From NCBI GenBank assembly GCA_016744375.1, contig JADGEM010000004.1, forward strand, positions 46,930-110,929: a stretch of DNA of 64,000 nucleotides, read 5' to 3'. Shown one piece after another: positions 1-10,195 of the stretch. Origin of the DNA: Gammaproteobacteria bacterium (GTDB lineage: Bacteria > Pseudomonadota > Gammaproteobacteria > GRL18). Both the position numbers and the translations under genes were made by a program. Under the pieces are notes generated by a model. It ran no database searches and had not been told where the DNA came from. It saw nothing but the letters and a program-made list of their open reading frames with translations. The stretch's first letter is position 1. Every line of letters begins with the position of its first letter.

Positions 1-797
1 TTGACCTGAGCTTTAAAACCATTAGGGCCTAAAAATGGTGTAAGAATGGAATTAACCCGTTCAATATAATTGTGTTCAACCCGGTTTGTATATTCAAGCT
101 GTTCTGAATTCAATACTTGTTCTTTATCACCGGACTCTGTTAATAAACGTCCCATTTGATCAACCACCGTCACTTCTTCAACTTGCAGGTTCGGGACACT
201 TGAAGCAACCATATAGGTAATCGCAGACACTTGATCATCCGTCATACGATGCCCGGAATACAAATTGGTAACAACGGATGCACTGGCTTTTTTACGATTT
301 CTGACAAAAACAGATTCTTTGGGCAGTGCTAAATGAACCCTGGCTGATTTCACATTTCTCAGTGCTGAAATAGAGCGGGAAAGCTCCTCTTCAAGCGCAT
401 GCTGATAGCGTGCTGACTGGATAAACTGACTGGTACCGAAGCTTTGTTCTTCACTTAAAATATCAAATCCTTCCGGACGGATATTGGGCAGTCCCTGAGC
501 AGCCAATTGCATGCGTGATTTTTCAACATCATTGGCAGGCACCATAATATTACCGGCATTTATTTTGTACTTGATACCACTCTGCTTCAGGGCATCCGCA
601 ACAGAAGAAAGTTCAGCATCCGGTAGTTCTGCATATAACGTTGTATAATCCGGTGACTGCGACCAGAAAACAATCGCCACACCTAAGGCGACACTGGCCA
701 CCAGACCAACCAACAATCCTGCTTGTCTTAATAACGGATATTCACTGATGTTCTGCAATGCCATCATTGAGTTATTGTTCTTTCCTTCTTCAGCCAT
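1..797 (-). CDS. fliF: Flagellar MS-ring protein FliF, N-terminal part (runs off window)
   Basis: Minus-strand translation from ATG at 797: MAEEGKNNNSMMALQNISEYPLLRQAGLLVGLVASVALGVAIVFWSQSPDYTTLYAELPDAELSSVADALKQSGIKYKI..., followed by RVHLALPKESVFVRNRKKASASVV; typical FliF. No stop in the window. Confidence 0.95.
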   Translation of the reverse strand, partial: MAEEGKNNNSMMALQNISEYPLLRQAGLLVGLVASVALGVAIVFWSQSPDYTTLYAELPDAELSSVADALKQSGIKYKINAGNIMVPANDVEKSRMQLAAQGLPNIRPEGFDILSEEQSFGTSQFIQSARYQHALEEELSRSISALRNVKSARVHLALPKESVFVRNRKKASASVVTNLYSGHRMTDDQVSAITYMVASSVPNLQVEEVTVVDQMGRLLTESGDKEQVLNSEQLEYTNRVEHNYIERVNSILTPFLGPNGFKAQV

Positions 798-812
798 CAG
801 TAACTACTCCAC

Positions 813-1169
813 TTAAACACGAATATTTTTAACTTCTTCATAGGCTTTTAATAATTTATTTCGAACTTCGACCAATGCACCAAAAGCAACACCGGCTTTT
901 TCAGAGGTAATCATAACTTGTGCCAGACTAACTCCTTCTTTTCCTGCGATAAAATCATTCCTTAAATCCCCGGAAGCGCCCTGAATAGAATTAACCTGTT
1001 GTACAGCAGATTTTAACAAGCTGCTAAAATCAACATCTGGTGCACTTTTATCATTAAGGGCAGACAAACCTTCATTATTAATCTCTAGTGGCGTAGTTTT
1101 AGCACTGGCCATATCATTCATTGAACGCATTTGCAGCATCATACTGGAGGTATTAATATCATTAATCAT
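813..1169 (-). CDS. fliE: Flagellar hook-basal body complex protein FliE
   Basis: 118 aa; C-terminus ...VSLAQVMITSEKAGVAFGALVEVRNKLLKAYEEVKNIRV is FliE-like; adjacent to fliF. Confidence 0.93.
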   Translation of the reverse strand: MINDINTSSMMLQMRSMNDMASAKTTPLEINNEGLSALNDKSAPDVDFSSLLKSAVQQVNSIQGASGDLRNDFIAGKEGVSLAQVMITSEKAGVAFGALVEVRNKLLKAYEEVKNIRV

Positions 1170-1251
1170 TGGTCTGCCCTTTTCTATTTACAGGTGTCAA
1201 AAAATAGTCATCTGAAAGATTTGTTCGTTCTTATTTCGCTATTAATAATAG

Positions 1252-2724
1252 TTAAGCAGTTTTCGCGCCAAAACCACCAGGCACAATAATTCCATTGTCT
1301 CGCATTTTTGCCAGCTTATATCTTAGAGTTCGTTGACTGATACCCAACTTCTCTGCAGCCATTTTACGATTGCCCATAGTGGTATGAAGTATCTCTAAAA
1401 TTTTGTCAAATTCCCGACCACGTAGCTCATCATTTAAATTTGAGCTAACTTTACTTGATTCTTGTTGATTTGTACTATTCTCTTTTATAACAACATCAGC
1501 TTGTAATTCAGCTGGTAAAGGTTTTACAGATCCAACACTTACAGAATCATCCATCACTGGAAGACCATCAGAAATCAACTCCATAGGCATATCATCCGGG
1601 GTAATAATATGATCGATATGAAGAATAAAAGCACGCTGAATCACATTGTCCATTTCACGAATATTACCGGGCCAGCGATGATTGAGCAATTTAGACTCGG
1701 CTTCTTTTGAGAGTTCAGGTATTTCACTGCCACTTTGTTTAGCCATTTTATTAATAATATGTTTAGCCAGTGGAACAATATCCTCAGCCCGATCTTTTAA
1801 ATCAGGAATAATCATAGGAAATACATTCAGGCGGTAAAATAAATCTTCTCGAAATTGGTTCTGCTTAACCTGCTCAGCCATATTTCGATTAGATGTTGCC
1901 AGGATCCGGACATCCAAAGAGATCAATTCCTGCCCACCCAGACGCTCCACTTCTTTTTCCTGCAGGACACGTAATAGCTTTGCCTGCAAGCTGAGATCCA
2001 TTTCAGATATTTCATCCAATAATAAAGTGCCACCCTGAGCCTGTTCAAACTTTCCAGAAGAAGCCTTGTAGGCTCCAGTAAAAGCACCCTTTTCATAACC
2101 AAAAAGTGTTGCTTCCAACATATTATCAGGAATGGCCGCACAGTTGATGGCAATGAAAGGCTTATCTTTTCGATTTGAATGATTATGTATATAGCGTGCC
2201 AGAACTTCTTTGCCCGTACCACTTGAACCACCAATCATCACCGTTGCATCACTGGCAGCCACACGTTTAGAGAGCTGAGCAATTTTCTGCATGCTGGCTG
2301 ACTCGGCAATCATCTGGTGATCTTCAACACTCTTCCCTACATAGCGACTGATCACTGAAACCAGCACCTCAGCTTCAAAAGGCTTCACCAGATAATCAAC
2401 CGCACCATCTTTCATCGCCTCAATGGCTTTACTGATTGTGCCATAGGCAGTCATAAGCAAAACCGGTATATCATAGTGTCTCTTTATTTGCTTGAGCAGT
2501 TGATGGCCATCCATTTTCGGCATTTGTACATCACTGATCACAATATCAATTTCACTATTTTCATCCTGTGACAGTAATTCCAAAGCAGAACGGCCATTAT
2601 CAGCTTCAAGTATGTTGTAACCACCCATATCCAGAGTATCAACCAGTGCTTCACGCAAAGCCTCATCATCTTCAACAACCAGAATTAGAGGCGCCTGAGG
2701 ATTGCTGTTTTTTCCGATGATCAT
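1252..2724 (-). CDS. flrC: Sigma-54-dependent response regulator FlrC/FleR
   Basis: REC domain (DIVISDVQMPKMDG), AAA+ with GAFTGA, C-terminal HTH (KMAAEKLGISQRTLRYKLAKM); next to a histidine kinase and fliE. Confidence 0.92.
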   Translation of the reverse strand: MIIGKNSNPQAPLILVVEDDEALREALVDTLDMGGYNILEADNGRSALELLSQDENSEIDIVISDVQMPKMDGHQLLKQIKRHYDIPVLLMTAYGTISKAIEAMKDGAVDYLVKPFEAEVLVSVISRYVGKSVEDHQMIAESASMQKIAQLSKRVAASDATVMIGGSSGTGKEVLARYIHNHSNRKDKPFIAINCAAIPDNMLEATLFGYEKGAFTGAYKASSGKFEQAQGGTLLLDEISEMDLSLQAKLLRVLQEKEVERLGGQELISLDVRILATSNRNMAEQVKQNQFREDLFYRLNVFPMIIPDLKDRAEDIVPLAKHIINKMAKQSGSEIPELSKEAESKLLNHRWPGNIREMDNVIQRAFILHIDHIITPDDMPMELISDGLPVMDDSVSVGSVKPLPAELQADVVIKENSTNQQESSKVSSNLNDELRGREFDKILEILHTTMGNRKMAAEKLGISQRTLRYKLAKMRDNGIIVPGGFGAKTA

Positions 2725-3905
2725 TTTAAGTTCTCCATAGGATTACTGCTTTTTTTTATCAGAGATTGAATTTGTGCAGGGATTCGCATTCTAAAAACAC
2801 TGCCTGATGCAGAGCTATTTTCAGATTGGGATGCTGACGTAAATGAAGAGTCAAGCCAGAGTTCACCATCATGCGCATTAGCAATTGCTTTAACGACTGC
2901 CAGCCCCAGTCCGGTTCCTTTTTGTCTGGTGGTATAAAAAGGTTCAAAAACTTTATCTCTGTTTTCTTCTAAAATACCTCTGCCATTATCATGAATACTA
3001 AAATCAATTGCACCATAGACAGGTTGTGACACTTTAACCATTACTTCAGAAGAGATACATTGCTCAGAATCACTAACAGCATGAAGTGCGTTATTCACAA
3101 TATTAACCAGACCGCTAATGAGAAGGTTTCGATTTCCTGAAATATAGGTCTTTTCATTGGGTTGATAATCAAAAGTAATTTTTACATTCTGTTTATCTTC
3201 GGGAATCACAATAGTTTGCTCAAGTTCACTTAACAATTGCTGAATTGAAATGCTCTCACGGTTTTGCATACCGTTTCTGGAAAACAGCAACATATCATTA
3301 ATAAGCTGCTCAAGACTCTGTATGCGTGTCAGGATTTTATCTGCAAAACGTAAGCGCTTTTCATTGTCTAATTGCGGTGATTTTAAATGTGAAGCATACA
3401 GTAAAGCAGCTGAAATCGGAGTTCTGATTTGGTGAGCCAGCTGAGCAGCCATTTGCCCCATAGAGGCAAGACGCTTTTGTTGATCATACTTGGTCTGCAA
3501 CTGGCGTTTTTCAGTCACATCCTGCAACAAGATAATTTGTCCCGGCACGCTATCACCAAGGGGACAGGTAGAGATGCTGACAATCCGACCTTTTTTAGTG
3601 ACAGAATCCTGCCCGGAAATCTGGCTTTGATCAAAAGCCCGATCAATAACAGAGCGCCAAGCCAGGCCAATCAAGGGTTCATCTAATAATTCAATCGCTG
3701 CCGGATTACATTCCTGTACAAGCCCTTTACCGTCAAGGACAATGACCCCAGCAGGTAAGGCTTTTAATAAGGCTTTTAATCGAGTTACTGTAATTGACTC
3801 TTGAAGCGCTGTTTGTGATAACCTGCTATCAAGCTTATTTTCATCAAATGAAGGAATTGTTCCTGTTTCTGCTAATGCAGACTCCAGTATTGCAGCCAAG
3901 CCCAT
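2721..3905 (-). CDS. flrB: Flagellar sensor histidine kinase FlrB/FleS (PAS-HisKA-HATPase)
   Basis: H-box LASMGQMAAQLAHQIRTPISAALLYASHL and HATPase motifs NNALHAV, DNGRGI, GTGLGLAVVKAI; 4-nt overlap with flrC. Confidence 0.92.
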   Translation of the reverse strand: MGLAAILESALAETGTIPSFDENKLDSRLSQTALQESITVTRLKALLKALPAGVIVLDGKGLVQECNPAAIELLDEPLIGLAWRSVIDRAFDQSQISGQDSVTKKGRIVSISTCPLGDSVPGQIILLQDVTEKRQLQTKYDQQKRLASMGQMAAQLAHQIRTPISAALLYASHLKSPQLDNEKRLRFADKILTRIQSLEQLINDMLLFSRNGMQNRESISIQQLLSELEQTIVIPEDKQNVKITFDYQPNEKTYISGNRNLLISGLVNIVNNALHAVSDSEQCISSEVMVKVSQPVYGAIDFSIHDNGRGILEENRDKVFEPFYTTRQKGTGLGLAVVKAIANAHDGELWLDSSFTSASQSENSSASGSVFRMRIPAQIQSLIKKSSNPMENLK

Positions 3906-3941
3906 AATTTACTCCGGAATATATTTCTATACTATGACTGA

Positions 3942-3957
3942 AGCAAAAAACAAACCA
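3942..3957 (-). promoter_or_regulatory. Candidate sigma-54 promoter for flrBC
   Basis: Minus strand TGGTTTGTTTTTTGCT: invariant GG and GC separated by exactly 10 nt, about 38 nt upstream of the flrB ATG; flrBC is expected to be sigma-54/FlrA dependent. Confidence 0.55.
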
Positions 3958-4246
3958 TATAACAATTTATTGTTATAAAACAATTATTTAAATATATTAT
4001 TATCTTTATTTCTAAGTAAAATTAATTAGGAGTGACATTTTTATGACGAAATTTTTCTAAAGACTATAGATAATTATTTCATTGTTTTAGAAGGAAACAT
4101 AATCTCATTTTTTTTCATACTATTTAAATTGCTGTCTCTGAATATTGTACTGTTTTTTGACATTTATTATAAACTGACTCAATAGTAGAGCAAGCCACTC
4201 TTGCATTTTCGAAGTTACAAGACTTAATTTAACAGTTCACAATAAG

Positions 4247-7132
4247 CTAAGCTAACAAGCTACGATTTTCTATTAGAAGCTTTTCAAAATCTGATGCAGA
4301 TACGGGTTTACTATACAAATATCCCTGAATTCCATCACAGTTCATTTGTTTTAACATTAAAAATTGCTCTTGAGTTTCAACCCCCTCAGCAATGGTTTTA
4401 AGTTCTAAATCATGCGCCATTGTGATGGTTGATTTGACTATTGCCTGTTCTTTATGTGACTGGACCAAATTTATAATGAATGCACGGTCAATTTTTAAAG
4501 TATCAACAGGAAAATCTTTGATATATTCTAAAGATGAATAGCCTGTACCATAATCATCAAGACTGAAAGTGATACCTATTTTTTTGAGTTGATGTATAAT
4601 TTTAGTAGATTCTTCAAGGTTGTCCACTGCAACAGTTTCGGTTATTTCCATTTCCAAATATTGAGCTTCCAGCTCTGAATCTTTTATAATTTGCTGAATG
4701 TCAGAAAAGAGTGACTCTTCCTTAAATTGTTTTGCTGACAAATTGACGGAAATCGGGATTTTTTTTAAACCTTTATCCTGCCACTCTTTATTCTGCCTGC
4801 AAGTTTCTTGAATAACCCAATGACCAATTGGGATAATTAAGCCGGACTGTTCAATTAAAGGGATGAAAAGCACAGGGCTTATAACTCCTTCTCCAGGGTA
4901 AATCCAGCGGATTAAAGCTTCTGCCCCGATAATCAGACCTGTTTTAGTATCAACTTTGGCCTGGTAGAATAACTGAAACTGATTTTTTTCAAGAGCATCA
5001 TGCAAATCTGCGTCAAGTAATAGTTTTTTCAACATACTTGAGTTTAATTCTTCCGAGTAAAATTGATATTGTGCCCGACCTTGTTTTTTTGCCTCATACA
5101 TGGCGACATCAGCATTTTTGAGTAATGTATTAACAGTATTTCCATCCTGAGGGTATAGAGCGATACCAATACTACCAGTTACTCGCAGAGAATTTCCTTC
5201 TAAAATAATGGGCTTGGATATTTCAAATAGAATTTTTTTGATGGTTGTGATTATCGAAAAAGAAGTTTTTTTATGAGTTCCTGAGATAATAAAAACAAAT
5301 TCATCACCACCAAGGCGAGCAACCGTATCGGTTTTACGTAAACACATTTTAACCCGCTCAGCCACTTTCTTCAGTAATGCATCACCAAGCATATGTCCCA
5401 GGGAGTCATTAATAAACTTAAACCCATCTAAATCTAAAAATAATATAATGGGGGTAGACTTATCCCGTTGTGCTTGATCAATGGTATATTGTAATCGGTC
5501 ATTGAACATGAGTCTGTTAGGTAAACCGGTTAATGAATCAAAGTATGCTTGCTTGTATAGCTGTTTTTCCCAGGATGAATTTGCAAAAGCAACGGCAATA
5601 CGATCTGAAAATTCTTGTCCCCATTTTTTTTCAATATCTGTTAGAGTTGGCGACTCATGGTAAGCAAAACTGAGAAAAGCAATGTTCTTACCCTGATTAC
5701 GAATAGGAATAATAAGAAAATATTTAAATCCATTATTAATAAATGGTTGAACAAAACTGTGTAAAGGTGTTTCCTTTAGGCTAAATTGAAAAAACTCTTG
5801 TTCTGATAAGGTCTTTAACAGGCTATTCTTAATTTGATAGGACTGCTGTAAAGTTTTATTGCTTGATTGGTGATCATCTGTATACATTATTGCTGTTGAA
5901 CTGTGTTCTTTCGAAGAAGGCTTTTCTGTACTGGGTTCCTGAAGAGTCAGACTCGTAAAACTCACGCCATCAGAATCAATAATATCATTTGCGTGCTTAA
6001 TAGCCATGTTGATAATATCATGTGTTTTTAATCGTGAGAGGATTAATTGGTCAACCTCAGCTAATGCTTTAAGTACATTGATTTGTGAAGAAATGCGCTT
6101 TGACATACGATTAAATGATTCTGATAACTGCCCAAATTCATCATTGCCAGCTATCGGTACCACCTGTTTAAAATTGCCATGACTAATATGCGAAATACCT
6201 TGCATTAATGCATCTAGAGGGCGCATTAACTGACGAATCAATAGAGAACTGGCATAAATAACGCTAAGTAAGGTGATAGCAATGATACTATAAAAAAGTG
6301 TCTTAAAATCCTCCCGGTAAAATATAGATTCAATTTTTGGTTGAGCAAAAATAATCAACCAGTCTTTCTGAAAATAATGATACTCTAAAAATAAATTACT
6401 ATAACCCGCATACAAAGAGGTTTCTTTATTAGACCAGATTAATTTACCACGTGATTGTAGATCAATATTTGATATCATTGCGCCTATTGATTTTTTAATA
6501 TCTATTTGCGAACAAAATAGCGCTTGTTTCATATGATTGAACAGACAGAAACCAGTATGATGATCAAATTCATCTTCGTGACCTAATAATTCTGAATTAT
6601 TGAGAACAGAGATAAGAAACTCTTTCTGCATATTATTGCTTTGTTTGTCCAATGGAAATAGCTGCCTGATCATAATGAATCCAGGGGATCCAGGTGAAGA
6701 CTTGAGGTTAACTTGTAATAATGTCTTCCCAGTTGATAAAAACTGTAAATTATCTATCGATAAATTCTTTATAATGGGAGGCGCGCCCCAAAATGTTTTA
6801 TTTAAAACATTACCTTTAAATAAAGAAAGACTGCCAAACCAGGCTTTATGTGTGTGTTCTAATGGCCATTCAGAAGAATCATAACTTGAACTAATCAAAG
6901 AGGCTATCTGCATCATTGCAGTGCTTCGAGCTGACAAACGATCATTCAGCACATAGGAATATGCCTTGGAATTTTTTTGAAGCTGAATCAGGATATTCTC
7001 TTCTGTCATTTGATCAATTTGACGGGTTGAAAAAAAAGTAAATATACAAACTGGTAGGAAAGCTGCAAGGATAAAAAGAAAAAATATTTTTTTTGATACT
7101 GTATTTTTAAAAATGCTTAATTCTACTTTCAT
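4247..7132 (-). CDS. Membrane-bound HAMP-GAF-GGDEF-EAL cyclic-di-GMP enzyme
   Basis: 961 aa; N-terminal TM segment and periplasmic region, second TM and HAMP, GAF-like region, intact ARLGGDEF and GAEALIRW motifs, DDYGTGYSSL. Confidence 0.92.
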   Translation of the reverse strand: MKVELSIFKNTVSKKIFFLFILAAFLPVCIFTFFSTRQIDQMTEENILIQLQKNSKAYSYVLNDRLSARSTAMMQIASLISSSYDSSEWPLEHTHKAWFGSLSLFKGNVLNKTFWGAPPIIKNLSIDNLQFLSTGKTLLQVNLKSSPGSPGFIMIRQLFPLDKQSNNMQKEFLISVLNNSELLGHEDEFDHHTGFCLFNHMKQALFCSQIDIKKSIGAMISNIDLQSRGKLIWSNKETSLYAGYSNLFLEYHYFQKDWLIIFAQPKIESIFYREDFKTLFYSIIAITLLSVIYASSLLIRQLMRPLDALMQGISHISHGNFKQVVPIAGNDEFGQLSESFNRMSKRISSQINVLKALAEVDQLILSRLKTHDIINMAIKHANDIIDSDGVSFTSLTLQEPSTEKPSSKEHSSTAIMYTDDHQSSNKTLQQSYQIKNSLLKTLSEQEFFQFSLKETPLHSFVQPFINNGFKYFLIIPIRNQGKNIAFLSFAYHESPTLTDIEKKWGQEFSDRIAVAFANSSWEKQLYKQAYFDSLTGLPNRLMFNDRLQYTIDQAQRDKSTPIILFLDLDGFKFINDSLGHMLGDALLKKVAERVKMCLRKTDTVARLGGDEFVFIISGTHKKTSFSIITTIKKILFEISKPIILEGNSLRVTGSIGIALYPQDGNTVNTLLKNADVAMYEAKKQGRAQYQFYSEELNSSMLKKLLLDADLHDALEKNQFQLFYQAKVDTKTGLIIGAEALIRWIYPGEGVISPVLFIPLIEQSGLIIPIGHWVIQETCRQNKEWQDKGLKKIPISVNLSAKQFKEESLFSDIQQIIKDSELEAQYLEMEITETVAVDNLEESTKIIHQLKKIGITFSLDDYGTGYSSLEYIKDFPVDTLKIDRAFIINLVQSHKEQAIVKSTITMAHDLELKTIAEGVETQEQFLMLKQMNCDGIQGYLYSKPVSASDFEKLLIENRSLLA

Positions 7133-7144
7133 ATTGACATTATT

Positions 7145-7624
7145 TTAATAATCTTCAGCGACACCAACAAAGTCACCATTATTGGCACGTACAATATCAT
7201 CACGACTGGGCTTTGCTGTTAAAGGTGGTACCGTACTACCGTCCGGGCCTGCGCTGTAGAGATCATAGTCAGAATTAATAGGAACCAGTCTTTTGTCTTT
7301 ACGTTTTGCCCCTTTACCTTTTATTGTATCAAAATTTAGAAAAGCATAAGGTCGTCCCCATGGATCTTCTTTTTTCCAATTTATCTCTGATAAATTAAGT
7401 GGGTAACGTTTTGCAATAGTAAAAAAAACCTCAATATCTTGTTCAATACTTATAATATCAGAAACTGCAGTAGTAATTTCTGCTTCTTCTATATGCTCCC
7501 GGTAAGAAGGGTAGGCAAATGATGCGATAATCCCAATGATTGTTATAGCGACTAACAATTCTAAGAGTGTTATTCCAAGTGCAGTAACAAAGTCTGTTGG
7601 TTTATTTATTATTACTTTTGCCAT
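7145..7624 (-). CDS. Type IV prepilin-like / GspG-like pseudopilin
   Basis: Prepilin cleavage motif and hydrophobic helix G|ITLLELLVAITIIGIIASFAYPSYREHIEEAE and C-terminal DPWGRPY...YDLYSAGPDG, typical of GspG-type proteins. Confidence 0.82.
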   Translation of the reverse strand: MAKVIINKPTDFVTALGITLLELLVAITIIGIIASFAYPSYREHIEEAEITTAVSDIISIEQDIEVFFTIAKRYPLNLSEINWKKEDPWGRPYAFLNFDTIKGKGAKRKDKRLVPINSDYDLYSAGPDGSTVPPLTAKPSRDDIVRANNGDFVGVAEDY

Positions 7625-7635
7625 GATATATTAAT

Positions 7636-7666
7636 GATAGTAGTAATTTTTCAAATTACTACTATC
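7636..7666 (-). repeat. Perfect 14-bp inverted repeat (3-nt loop) just upstream of the pseudopilin gene
   Basis: gatagtagtaattt-ttc-aaattactactatc; arms are exact reverse complements. Confidence 0.9.
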
Positions 7667-7787
7667 TGTCCAAGAAATTCAGGCGTACCAAAATAGGTAG
7701 CTCGTGCCCATCCATTTATTCCAGGCAATTATTAGCTGGCAACAACGAAAATACATTACTTTTCTTCATAGAGCTACTCTGATTTCC

Positions 7788-8942
7788 CTACCCCTGACCA
7801 AACATAGTCTCATATTTCTTCATCTTTTCCACCAGGGTTGTTCTTCTCATATTCAGACGTTTAGCAGCATGCGCGACAACACCATCTGATTCTTCCAGAG
7901 CTTGTTGAATTAAGGAGTATTCAAGATTTGCCATGTGATCTTTTAAGTCAAAACCGTCTTTAGGTAAGACTTCTCTGGTAACAACATCGTGCATTGATGA
8001 GGAATCATCAGAGTTTAAAGCTTGTACATCATCAGATTGATCTGCTTCATGTGAATGATTATTATCAGCAATAGTGTCATCAGATGCCGTTGACGCATCA
8101 TTGCTCTGTGCTTGAGAGACATCAGGAACCGGCAATTCTTCTATATGTGAAATGTCATATTGGTATTTTTCAGGTAAATCATCCCAGCTTACGGGCTCCT
8201 CAGGAAACATAATACCCAGGCGCTCGACCAGATTGGAGAGTTCCCGAACATTTCCCGACCATTGATGCTGCATAATTGAAGCCATTGCTTCGGGGGTAAG
8301 TTGCACTGAACTTCCCGAGTCTTCTTTCATACGCTCATTCAATACATGAAACAATAATGGAATATCATCAGTGCGTTCTCTCAGTGAGGGGATTTCTATG
8401 GGGAAGACGTTCAGGCGATAAAAGAGATCTTCTCTAAAACGGCCGGCTTTTACTTCATCTTCCAGCTCTCGATGTGTCGCAGCAATGACACGTACATCAG
8501 CATGAATACTTTTATTACCCCCAACTCGCTCAAAAATTCGCTCTTGAAGAACACGCAGAATTTTAACTTGCATCGCCAGAGGCATATCACCAATTTCATC
8601 TAAAAATAAAGTCCCTTCTTCCGCCATTTCAAAACGACCCTTACGCATCGTCAAGGCACCAGTAAAAGCCCCTTTTTCATGGCCAAAGAGTTCACTTTCC
8701 AATAAATCCCGGGGGATTGCTCCACAATTCACCGGAACATAAGGGCCTTTATTGCGTTTGGACATTTGATGCAAACAGTTAGCCACAACTTCTTTGCCCG
8801 TACCTGACTCACCTAAAATGAGAACATTGGCATTACTTTTAGCCACTTGAATGATTAATTTTTTAACCTGCCTGATAACAACACTTTCACCAACAAAAGA
8901 GGCATCTAAAAAAGAATTCTGTGTTTCTGAATGGAAAGTCAA
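7788..8942 (-). CDS. flrA: FlrA/FleQ-like sigma-54 activator lacking the N-terminal receiver-like domain (TTG start)
   Basis: AAA+ with GESGTGKE and GAFTGA; C-terminal [25 protein letters not shown] is FleQ/FlrA-like. Initiation codon is TTG with GAGG upstream; an in-frame TGA lies just upstream. Confidence 0.82.
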   Translation of the reverse strand: MTFHSETQNSFLDASFVGESVVIRQVKKLIIQVAKSNANVLILGESGTGKEVVANCLHQMSKRNKGPYVPVNCGAIPRDLLESELFGHEKGAFTGALTMRKGRFEMAEEGTLFLDEIGDMPLAMQVKILRVLQERIFERVGGNKSIHADVRVIAATHRELEDEVKAGRFREDLFYRLNVFPIEIPSLRERTDDIPLLFHVLNERMKEDSGSSVQLTPEAMASIMQHQWSGNVRELSNLVERLGIMFPEEPVSWDDLPEKYQYDISHIEELPVPDVSQAQSNDASTASDDTIADNNHSHEADQSDDVQALNSDDSSSMHDVVTREVLPKDGFDLKDHMANLEYSLIQQALEESDGVVAHAAKRLNMRRTTLVEKMKKYETMFGQG

Positions 8943-9191
8943 CTCACTACCTCAACTCTGTCAAATAATTGTCATCAATAAAACAAAACCGCATAAAAAC
9001 AATGAAATCTGCGATACGAATACCAATAATAATACATATTATTTTTTTATAGTAGAAATATAGTGGATATTATATGAATGTAAAGTCAAAATATTGTTAC
9101 AAGTCAAAAAAATGTCACTTTTTTTATTCTGTTTCCCTTCATGAAATCAAATGGGGCATTCAATTGATTTATCCAGCTTTAATCTGTATTT

Positions 9192-9220
9192 TTGACAGAT
9201 TATAAGTTATAAGTAATAAT
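9192..9220 (+). promoter_or_regulatory. Candidate sigma-70 promoter for fliW
   Basis: TTGACA-N17-AATAAT, about 107 nt upstream of the fliW ATG. Confidence 0.35.
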
Positions 9221-9327
9221 AGTTTTTATAAAATAATGGCTTATCTGACTTAACTTATTTTTTTATTCAGTAATTATCTAACACAATAACATTTACTTTA
9301 AAAAAGCACTTTAAAAAAAGGTCTGTA

Positions 9328-9798
9328 ATGAAAATTGAAACAACTCGTTTTGGCTCACAGGAAGTTGAAGAAGAGACAATTATCCATTTCCCCTATGGTC
9401 TGTTAAATGACACTAAACCTCAGGATTTTAAATTGTTTCACAAAAATGATTCTGAAACAGGCCCGGTTGTTTTCTGGTTACAGTCAATTACCGATCCCAA
9501 AATTGCCTACACAATTTTTGATCCCTCGCTGGCCAACTTTTATTATGAAGTTTCATTACCCGATGAGGAATACGAGTTGCTGGAGTCTAAAAGCTCGGAT
9601 GAGATTGCTATGATGGTTATTGTGACCAATACAGAAAAAGATAATAGCAAGATAAAAAAAGACGGCCTGGTTCTAGTCAATGCCAACATTACTGAACCCC
9701 TTTTTATCAATTTAAATTCACTGAAAGGTCTGCAACGTTCTTTAAAAGATTTGGATTATGATATCTTTATGAATGTGCCGGTTGTTGAAACGAATTAA
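9328..9798 (+). CDS. fliW: Flagellar assembly factor FliW
   Basis: 156 aa; MKIETTRFGSQEVEEETIIHFPYGLL... and C-terminal NITEPLFINLNSLKGLQ resemble FliW; beside flagellin chaperone genes. Confidence 0.87.
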   Translation: MKIETTRFGSQEVEEETIIHFPYGLLNDTKPQDFKLFHKNDSETGPVVFWLQSITDPKIAYTIFDPSLANFYYEVSLPDEEYELLESKSSDEIAMMVIVTNTEKDNSKIKKDGLVLVNANITEPLFINLNSLKGLQRSLKDLDYDIFMNVPVVETN

Positions 9799-9835
9799 TA
9801 CAAAAGAGCTTTATCAAAGCATATTTATTTGAACA

Positions 9836-10162
9836 TTATTTATTTTCAAGATAAGCAGAGTGAACATTCTGCTTTTGTTTCATACTGTGCAGCTGCTGAC
9901 TGATTGTTATTTTTTCCTTTTGAGCCAGTTTTTCAATTTGCTCGTTAATTAATAATACTTTTTTTATTGTCTGTTCAATCTTATCTGAATCACCAATCGA
10001 ACCTTCTTTCAGAGCAGATGACTCAAAAAAAGAATGCATCACTTCTGTTCGCTTTATTTCTAATTCTGAAAATTCTTCCCAGTCGCTATTCTGGGCCAAC
10101 CCAAGCATTCGTTGGCTAAAATTTAACAAGCTGACAAGTTCTGTATCCCTGGATTCATCCAT
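9836..10162 (-). CDS. fliT: FliT-like flagellar chaperone
   Basis: 108 aa small helical protein directly downstream of fliS; MDESRDTELVSLLNFSQRMLGLAQNSDWEEFSELEIKR. Confidence 0.65.
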   Translation of the reverse strand: MDESRDTELVSLLNFSQRMLGLAQNSDWEEFSELEIKRTEVMHSFFESSALKEGSIGDSDKIEQTIKKVLLINEQIEKLAQKEKITISQQLHSMKQKQNVHSAYLENK

Positions 10163-10195
10163 GTATTTTTTCTCTGTTGTTTAAATAAACAGTTT

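Noticed and set aside
1923-2234. 103-aa minus-strand ORF
   Set aside because: Out-of-frame ORF inside flrC.
9289-9320. Direct repeat actttaaaaaag x2 upstream of fliW
   Set aside because: Short, A-rich and likely low-complexity; part of it forms the ribosome-binding region.
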